A DNA stretch of 64,000 nt from assembly GCA_964392265.1 (NCBI GenBank), contig CAYMOS010000004.1, forward strand, positions 124,001-188,000, written 5' to 3'. The notes beneath the pieces were generated by a model. That model had not been told where the DNA came from. It saw nothing but the letters and a program-made list of their open reading frames with translations, and searched no databases. A program made the position numbers and the translations under genes. The DNA comes from CALMAK01 sp964392265 (GTDB taxonomy: Bacteria; Patescibacteriota; Saccharimonadia; Saccharimonadales; Saccharimonadaceae). This document shows, one piece after another, positions 58,978-64,000 of this stretch (the first letter of the stretch is position 1; the number at the start of each line of letters is the position of its first letter).

Positions 58978-59520
58978 ATGACAGAAATCGTACCAGAAAC
59001 ACCCTACGAACGCTTTAAAAAGACGTATACACCACTCTACCGCGTCCTCCTTGTCCTTGGCATTCTTGCTGTATTTATGTCACTGGCCGCCCTTACGAAT
59101 CTTCGGACGATCCTTGACTACTTCGCAAGCGATCCCATCTATGCCACAAGCGGGACAATCTCAGCGCTGGTTGTACCAGCTCTGATGATCGCCTCACTCA
59201 TATTATTATGGAAAAAACACCCTACTGGGCTACGCCTTAGGTTAATCGGCTATGCCGTCTCTATTAGTGCGTCTTTTCTTGCCTTCTTCACCTCTAAGGA
59301 AACCCTCACAAACGCCACCCGCGACGTCATCGAAGCAGCCGTGCGTGACGGCAATGGTGCTATTACTGAGGAATTGGCGACCCAACTGACTCATGCTTCA
59401 TTCTACGGCTCCCTTTATCTCTCTATTGGTCTCAGCCTGTTATTTGCATGGTTGTGGTGGAAGGCATGGAAGAGACAAATGAAAGTTGACCACAAGAAGA
59501 ACACCTCACCTCGTACTTAG
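58978..59520 (+). CDS. Membrane protein, unknown
   Basis: 180 residues, four helices (about 22-42, 60-84, 90-110, 138-158) with a basic C-terminus (KAWKRQMKVDHKKN). No family recognised. TACACT ends six bases before the ATG. Converges on the NUDIX gene with a four-base overlap. Confidence 0.7.
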   Translation: MTEIVPETPYERFKKTYTPLYRVLLVLGILAVFMSLAALTNLRTILDYFASDPIYATSGTISALVVPALMIASLILLWKKHPTGLRLRLIGYAVSISASFLAFFTSKETLTNATRDVIEAAVRDGNGAITEELATQLTHASFYGSLYLSIGLSLLFAWLWWKAWKRQMKVDHKKNTSPRT

Positions 59521-60041
59521 GAGGTGGCAATTCCGTAGTAGTGTTGCGCTGTCTGCTTGAGGCCGTCGGTTATATTGCCCTCGGCCACAATTACGGCTAG
59601 TTCTTCTGGGGTTACCCAGCGCAGCTCAGCTACCTCCTCTGACTGGGGGGTTACCTTGATCGTTCGTGGCACGACGGCCTTATATACTTTTGTAAATCGA
59701 TTCATTTTATTACCCGCCGGGTCGACAACTTCACCGTAAAAGTATGCTTGTTCCTCTAAGGCTACACCCTCGATACCCACTTCTTCATAGAGCTCGCGCT
59801 CAGCCGCAACCTCATACGTTTCACCATACGTAATATTGCCACCAGCCGATGTATCCCAACAACCAGGGTAAGTCTTTTTCGTTTCAAGACGTTTTTGCAA
59901 CAAGACATTGCCGTCGCTGTCCTCAACCGACACGCGTACAATCCGATAGCGGGCACCTGACTTGCGCGAATCATCACGTCCAATCGGGCCTATAGGGTGA
60001 TCATTCTCATCGACATGCCAGATCTGCTCTTGACCAGCCAT
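59517..60041 (-). CDS. NUDIX hydrolase, IPP-isomerase-like subgroup
   Basis: 174 residues. WHVDENDHPIGPIGRDDSRKSGARYRIVRVSVEDSDGNVLLQKR, then a full Nudix box from GGNITYGE to RELYEEVGI. This layout is close to the isopentenyl-diphosphate isomerase-like YfcD group, but the IPP-isomerase cysteine and glutamate are not obvious, so hydrolase activity is assumed. The start is two bases after the recA stop, so it is co-transcribed with recA. Confidence 0.87.
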   Translation of the reverse strand: MAGQEQIWHVDENDHPIGPIGRDDSRKSGARYRIVRVSVEDSDGNVLLQKRLETKKTYPGCWDTSAGGNITYGETYEVAAERELYEEVGIEGVALEEQAYFYGEVVDPAGNKMNRFTKVYKAVVPRTIKVTPQSEEVAELRWVTPEELAVIVAEGNITDGLKQTAQHYYGIATS

Positions 60042-60043
60042 CT

Positions 60044-61081
60044 CTACGCCTCTTGTTCGGCTACTTTTGCGCGGACTTTCTGATCAATCTCTTCGAGGAC
60101 TTCTGGGTTTTCCTTGAGATATTTCTTTGTTGCCTCACGGCCTTGACCAATCTTGGCGTCATTGTAGTCAAACCATGCACCAGATTTACCGACGATACCA
60201 TGCTGCACAGCAAGATCTAAGACATCACCAGTCTTTGAAATACCTTCGTTATACATGATGTCGAACTCAGCTACACGGAAAGGCGGCGCAATCTTGTTTT
60301 TGACGATCTTGACCTTGGTGCGGTTTCCGATAATATCTTCACCTTCTTTGATCTGACCAGTGCGGCGAATATCCATACGGACCGAAGCATAAAACTTCAA
60401 CGCGTTACCACCAGTGGTTGTTTCTGGGTTACCAAACATCACGCCAATCTTCATACGGATCTGGTTAATAAAGATAACTGTCGTCTTTGACTTGTTAATA
60501 ATACCCGTCAACTTACGCAGCGCCTGGCTCATCAGACGAGCCTGCAGACCCATGTGACTGTCGCCCATATCACCATCAATTTCAGCCTGTGGTACAAGGG
60601 CTGCTACCGAGTCAACGACCACTAGATCAACAGCATTTGATCGTACCAGTGTTTCAGCAATCTCAAGTGCTTGCTCGCCATTGTCTGGCTGCGACACAAG
60701 CAAGTTATCAGTATCAACACCTAGTTTACGTGCATATGCCGGATCAAGCGCATGTTCGGCATCGATAAATGCCGCCGTGCCGCCCTTTTTCTGTACTTCG
60801 GCGATTGCGTGCAAGGTTAACGTCGTCTTACCAGAACTCTCTGGTCCGTAGATTTCAATAATACGGCCCTTTGGATAGCCACCGCCAAGCGTCAAGTCGA
60901 GGCTGAGTGCACCCGATGAGAACAACTCCACATCAACGGTTGTGGTATCACCCAGTCGGCGAATAGCCCCATCACCAAACTGCTTGTTAATTTGTTCCTG
61001 CGCAAGGCCTAGTGCCTTCAATTTCGCATCACTTGCCACCGGCTTTTCACCAATAGGGTCTTTTTCTGCCTTTTTCGCCAT
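60044..61081 (-). CDS. recA: Recombinase RecA
   Basis: 345 residues. Walker A GPESSGKTT (79-87), the MAW-type loop, Walker B VVVDSVAALVP, DSHMGLQARLMSQALRKL, and INQIRMKIGVMFGNPETTTGGNALKFYAS. Catalyses strand exchange in repair and natural transformation, which these pilus-bearing cells might use. GAGAGGGA precedes the ATG, with TACACT at 61110-61105. No LexA-type palindrome was noted. A NUDIX gene follows. Confidence 0.97.
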   Translation of the reverse strand: MAKKAEKDPIGEKPVASDAKLKALGLAQEQINKQFGDGAIRRLGDTTTVDVELFSSGALSLDLTLGGGYPKGRIIEIYGPESSGKTTLTLHAIAEVQKKGGTAAFIDAEHALDPAYARKLGVDTDNLLVSQPDNGEQALEIAETLVRSNAVDLVVVDSVAALVPQAEIDGDMGDSHMGLQARLMSQALRKLTGIINKSKTTVIFINQIRMKIGVMFGNPETTTGGNALKFYASVRMDIRRTGQIKEGEDIIGNRTKVKIVKNKIAPPFRVAEFDIMYNEGISKTGDVLDLAVQHGIVGKSGAWFDYNDAKIGQGREATKKYLKENPEVLEEIDQKVRAKVAEQEA

Positions 61082-61113
61082 ATTCCCTCTCTTTCTATAC
61101 TACTAGTGTACCA

Positions 61114-61299
61114 CTAGGAACGTTTTGCTGTCGAGAAGCCGATAGCAGCCACCACTAGTGTGGCGCCAGCCAGTAGCAGTAGCGTCATCTCAAGCGGCAA
61201 ATCGTGGCGGATTGATGCGATAAGCGCCACCCCCAACCACATAACCGCAATAATTACCGCCGTATAGGGATATCTTGTAAGTAATATGACGTCCTTCAT
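61114..61299 (-). CDS. Small membrane protein of the UbiB-like operon
   Basis: 61 residues with two helices (about 11-30 and 36-55) and a short basic end. No family. It starts three bases after the UbiB-like stop, so it is co-transcribed with it; a similar two-helix protein stands at the head of the operon. Confidence 0.72.
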   Translation of the reverse strand: MKDVILLTRYPYTAVIIAVMWLGVALIASIRHDLPLEMTLLLLAGATLVVAAIGFSTAKRS

Positions 61300-61302
61300 G
61301 TT

Positions 61303-62739
61303 TTACATCCTTGCACTAAACTGTGCGACTAAGTTTATGTTCGTATCAGCAATTTCTTCCAACCAAGCTGCCGTCACTTCAAATGCCTCATCGTCACCCA
61401 AAGATGACTGGCGACTACGAGCCAAGCCGTGAATCTCTACATGCGTGATCGCCGCAGTCAGTGATGCCAGTGTCACTGACCGATATGTCTCTAGTCCTGC
61501 TGGGCGACAAATGCTTCCCGCCATACTCATAAACATTAACATGGCGCGCTGCACCATCAAAAGATCGAGATTAACATGGACACCAAAACGATTTCCTTCA
61601 TTGATAACACCATTAAACAACACGGCGATACGGAGTTCCCGCAGTTCTGCCTGATAACGAGAGGCGACGTTATGATCTTTAACAAGCTCTGTGACGTAGC
61701 TGCCAATATCATCAAGGAGTGATGTACCATACACGGTGCGTGATACTCGATCGAGACAACTCACCAACCGCTGATCAAAATACTCCATCATGGCACGTGT
61801 AAAACCAGCCAGTTCAAACTCCCCACGAAATAGTTTCTGATACTCACGCGTTAGACGAAGGAACGGTTCGCGATTGATTGGAGCCGCAGCCACCATGCCA
61901 AAATCAATAATGCCAATCTTGTTATCTGCGAGCAACTTGATATTCCCAGGATGGGGATCGGCAAGTACATAGTCTGCCACAAGAGTTGTCTTGAGAAACT
62001 CCGCGCCAATCAAGGCCATTTGCTGCCATAGGTTCGAACCTGTCATCTGCGCTACAAACGCTGCACCATCATTGCCAACACTTTGAGCCTGCATCACTTC
62101 CGCCAACGACACCCCGCCAACATATTGTTGTACAATAACATGGTTATTGGATAGATCCTTATAAGTAAACGGAACAACCACTTGATCATTCTGTGAAAAG
62201 TAATCATAGAACCAGGCCGCCTGAAGCACCTCCTGCTCATAATCTATTTCTGTCTCGACCGTTCGACGCAACTCCTTAAATCCAGCACGAATGTCCAGCA
62301 TAGATGTTCGTGCAACGAATTGAAAAACAGCCGCAAAAATACCAAGTAATCGCAAGTCAGTCTGTAAATATTGACGTACACTGGGACGAAGGATCTTCAA
62401 TACCACCATATCGCCGCTATGCAACCATGCCCTGTACACAACGGCAAACGAACCTGCCGCAAAAGGCTCCGGCTCTACGCGAGCGATGTGGCTAACGGCA
62501 GCACCAACCTCACCCATAACATCAATCGGCTCAAAAGCCGCATCTTCAAACGCTAAACGCTCGCGCGGACCTGACCAGCCCTCCATGAAACGCTGATTGA
62601 CGGCCAGTACTTGTAGGAATTTTACATAAACACTCCCAAGTTGGCGAAACTCGCGGAACAAGGCTTGCTTGCGCCCAATATCACCCCGCGTGCTCATAAT
62701 GCGCATGATTGCACGAATAACCTGCGCAGATCGTTTCAT
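61303..62739 (-). CDS. ABC1/UbiB-family atypical kinase
   Basis: 478 residues from the ATG at 62739, whose ATGA overlaps the 52-codon upstream gene. ADCK/UbiB blocks: FREFRQLGSVYVKFLQVLAVN (the KxGQ motif, here KFLQ), PFAAGSFAVVYRA, VVLKILRP with the lysine, ETEIDYEQEVLQA, LADPHPGNIKL and GIIDFGMV. A kinase-like ATPase normally tied to quinone synthesis; no quinone gene is in the window, so its role here is open. The KxGQ glycine is replaced by leucine (KFLQ), which may change its ATPase gating. Confidence 0.88.
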   Translation of the reverse strand: MKRSAQVIRAIMRIMSTRGDIGRKQALFREFRQLGSVYVKFLQVLAVNQRFMEGWSGPRERLAFEDAAFEPIDVMGEVGAAVSHIARVEPEPFAAGSFAVVYRAWLHSGDMVVLKILRPSVRQYLQTDLRLLGIFAAVFQFVARTSMLDIRAGFKELRRTVETEIDYEQEVLQAAWFYDYFSQNDQVVVPFTYKDLSNNHVIVQQYVGGVSLAEVMQAQSVGNDGAAFVAQMTGSNLWQQMALIGAEFLKTTLVADYVLADPHPGNIKLLADNKIGIIDFGMVAAAPINREPFLRLTREYQKLFRGEFELAGFTRAMMEYFDQRLVSCLDRVSRTVYGTSLLDDIGSYVTELVKDHNVASRYQAELRELRIAVLFNGVINEGNRFGVHVNLDLLMVQRAMLMFMSMAGSICRPAGLETYRSVTLASLTAAITHVEIHGLARSRQSSLGDDEAFEVTAAWLEEIADTNINLVAQFSARM

Positions 62740-62894
62740 TTCTGCCGTTTCCCAAATCCGATAAAAAAGAGAACGACCGTCATAACTAGGGCCAGCGTTA
62801 CCAGAAAAAGCGTATTGACCGTTGTCCATAGCGCCAATGCAATACTGGCCGCCCAAACTGCAATAATACTGACCGTTACAAACGCATACCTCAT
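62736..62894 (-). CDS. 52-residue membrane protein at the head of the UbiB-like operon
   Basis: MRYAFVTVSIIAVWAASIAL opens a protein with two helices (about 4-24 and 28-48) and a basic end (GFGKRQK). The stop overlaps the UbiB-like ATG (ATGA), and a TATAAT box lies ten bases before its ATG. The topology matches the 61-residue protein at the other end of the operon. Confidence 0.75.
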   Translation of the reverse strand: MRYAFVTVSIIAVWAASIALALWTTVNTLFLVTLALVMTVVLFFIGFGKRQK

Positions 62895-62951
62895 CGTAGG
62901 CCTTATTATAGCATTTAAATAGCCATCATCAGCGTGCTATAATATGTCTAT

Positions 62952-63377
62952 ATGAAGCATCAATCAGGCTTTACGGTGATCGAACTTGTTTTTGTCGTGC
63001 TCCTTCTTGCAGCGGCCAGTGTCATCTTTTTTATCCAAAAAAATAACATTGAGGTGACCGCCCGAGACACCCAGCGCAAAACCGCCATTAATGCCATGTA
63101 CTACGGCCTTGAGGAGGTATATTACAAACAACACAAGAGTTATCCACGCACACTTGACGCGGCCACTCTGCCATCCATTGACGAAGCCTTATTCACTGAC
63201 CCGACCGGCATCAAACTAGGACAAACAACCATTACGGTCGATGATGAAGAGATTTCCGTTGAATCAGACTATCGCTACGAACCCACTAACTGCACTGATA
63301 ATAGCTGCAAGAGCTACACCCTTCGGACCACACTTGAAAACGAAGCCGACTTCGTCAAGACCAGTCGCAATAAATAA
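62952..63377 (+). CDS. Type IV prepilin-like protein
   Basis: 141 residues: MKHQSGFTVIELVFVVLLLAAASVIFF prepilin signal with glutamate +5, ARDTQRKTAINAMYYGLEEVYYKQHKSYP stalk and a domain with two cysteines (NCTDNSCKSY). TATAAT ends eight bases before the ATG. Fourth prepilin locus of the window. Confidence 0.87.
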   Translation: MKHQSGFTVIELVFVVLLLAAASVIFFIQKNNIEVTARDTQRKTAINAMYYGLEEVYYKQHKSYPRTLDAATLPSIDEALFTDPTGIKLGQTTITVDDEEISVESDYRYEPTNCTDNSCKSYTLRTTLENEADFVKTSRNK

Positions 63378-63392
63378 CGACCATCCTCATTG

Positions 63393-63998
63393 TTATTTGA
63401 GGAAATCCGCACCAACTGGTCGACCATTCTTAAAGGCTTCGACGGCATTATTGACAATCGCAATCTGCGCTTTTGGATCTTCAACGTAGTTGAATCGATA
63501 GGTTGTCTCCTCACCCTCCGTGCTGAGCCGCATCAGCCCATAGCCAAAGATATTAGCCACAATACCATACTGTTTAAAACTAGCGTCCTCGATACTTCCA
63601 AGACTGACGGTTTGCTCGTGACGCGAGAATAGGCCGTGTTGAATCTCCTGAATCACACTCTCATTCGTGAGGAAAAACTGATTCTTCAGGTACACCCAAA
63701 TAGCAATGCCACCAATAAGACCGACGAGCAGCATTAGTAGTAATAGTCCTCCGACGACCGCACTGATCGGCGGCAACTCTACAAATGATGCGTTCATTTG
63801 ATTCGCTGCATAAAAATCAGGTACCAGAGCCAGTCCTACTGCCAGCAAGGTCAATCCCAGTGCCGTCACAGAAACCGGGATGAAAAGTCCGATCGGGTGA
63901 CGTCTGATGCGCATCATCACAAACTCTCCTTCGCTAAGGTTCAAGAAAGGATACATTCTCTTGGATTCTTCATGCTTACGACGCAAGGCATCACTCAT
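63393..63998 (-). CDS. Membrane protein with bacterial PH-like domain
   Basis: 201 residues, two helices (about 38-60 and 80-108), then FFLTNESVIQEIQHGLFSRHEQTVSLGSIEDASFKQYGIVANIFGYGLMRLSTEG, the YdbS/bPH2-type PH domain. The ATG is two bases from the window edge, so a longer N-terminus cannot be excluded. Function unknown. Confidence 0.82.
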   Translation of the reverse strand: MSDALRRKHEESKRMYPFLNLSEGEFVMMRIRRHPIGLFIPVSVTALGLTLLAVGLALVPDFYAANQMNASFVELPPISAVVGGLLLLMLLVGLIGGIAIWVYLKNQFFLTNESVIQEIQHGLFSRHEQTVSLGSIEDASFKQYGIVANIFGYGLMRLSTEGEETTYRFNYVEDPKAQIAIVNNAVEAFKNGRPVGADFLK

Positions 63999-64000
63999 TG

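Noticed and set aside
61082..61120. LexA box before recA
   Set aside because: Neither the CTGT-N8-ACAG nor the GAAC-N4-GTTC pattern was found upstream of the start.
1..64000. CRISPR array or Cas genes
   Set aside because: No regularly spaced short repeats and no Cas protein motifs were seen; the few repeats are single pairs or hairpins.
1..64000. TGA read as glycine, as in Gracilibacteria
   Set aside because: Several genes end in TGA at the expected family length, and ATGA overlaps are common, so TGA is a stop.

Overview
This window reads as a chromosomal segment of a Patescibacteria/CPR bacterium, most likely Candidatus Saccharibacteria (TM7). The grounds are: MurA fused to a helix-turn-helix domain, a MurT/GatD pair, a membrane-tethered Clp-type AAA+ protein, both RNase J and RNase Y, a type IV pilus set with several scattered prepilins, very short intergenic gaps, and almost no biosynthetic genes. 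TGA behaves as a stop throughout. The taxonomic call is an inference from gene content; no marker tree could be made.

Layout. 1-2.1 kb: membrane proteins on the minus strand. 2.1-2.9 kb: gene-free, with a strong candidate for an independent ~230-nt RNA. 2.9-6.3 kb: murB and four prepilin-like genes. 6.4-9.2 kb: divergent glyA and HTH-murA over a palindromic promoter. 9.2-20.9 kb: glycosyltransferases, cupin, tRNA-Gly, tRNA-His, tRNA-Arg (with an odd fold-back copy of its 5' half), pyrD, Clp-like ATPase, murT-gatD, peroxiredoxin, acyltransferase, GT39, tRNA-Pro. 21-32.7 kb: small enzymes and stress or repair proteins, RNase J, ZIP transporter, TspO, MsrB.

32.7-38 kb is an accessory island. 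It holds a candidate sRNA with a consensus promoter, a toxin-like gene, a broken msrB copy, a four-gene operon of unknown proteins (one with a HEPN-type R-x6-H motif, several with winged-helix-like ends), a truncated EcoRI-type methylase, a GC-rich orphan gene and an Mrr-like nuclease. 38-50.5 kb: PAP2 and lipid-kinase pair, DNA glycosylase, FkbM methyltransferase and glycosyltransferase, metallophosphoesterase, a collagen-like/beta-helix gene split by a frameshift, small VOC/2H/DUF genes, RNase Y. 50.7-64 kb: tsaB-tsaE, the pilB-pilC-pilM-pilN-pilO operon, recX, recA, a UbiB-like kinase operon and a PH-domain protein.

A genome-wide style stands out. In at least 19 genes a TANNNT -10 box ends exactly six bases before the start codon, and in several more seven or eight bases before it, so most monocistronic genes here are probably leaderless. 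Shine-Dalgarno sequences appear mainly at internal operon genes. This rule was used to pick many start codons. The best candidates for something undescribed are the four-gene HEPN/winged-helix operon, the tRNA-Arg fold-back element, and the sRNA abutting the toxin-like gene.
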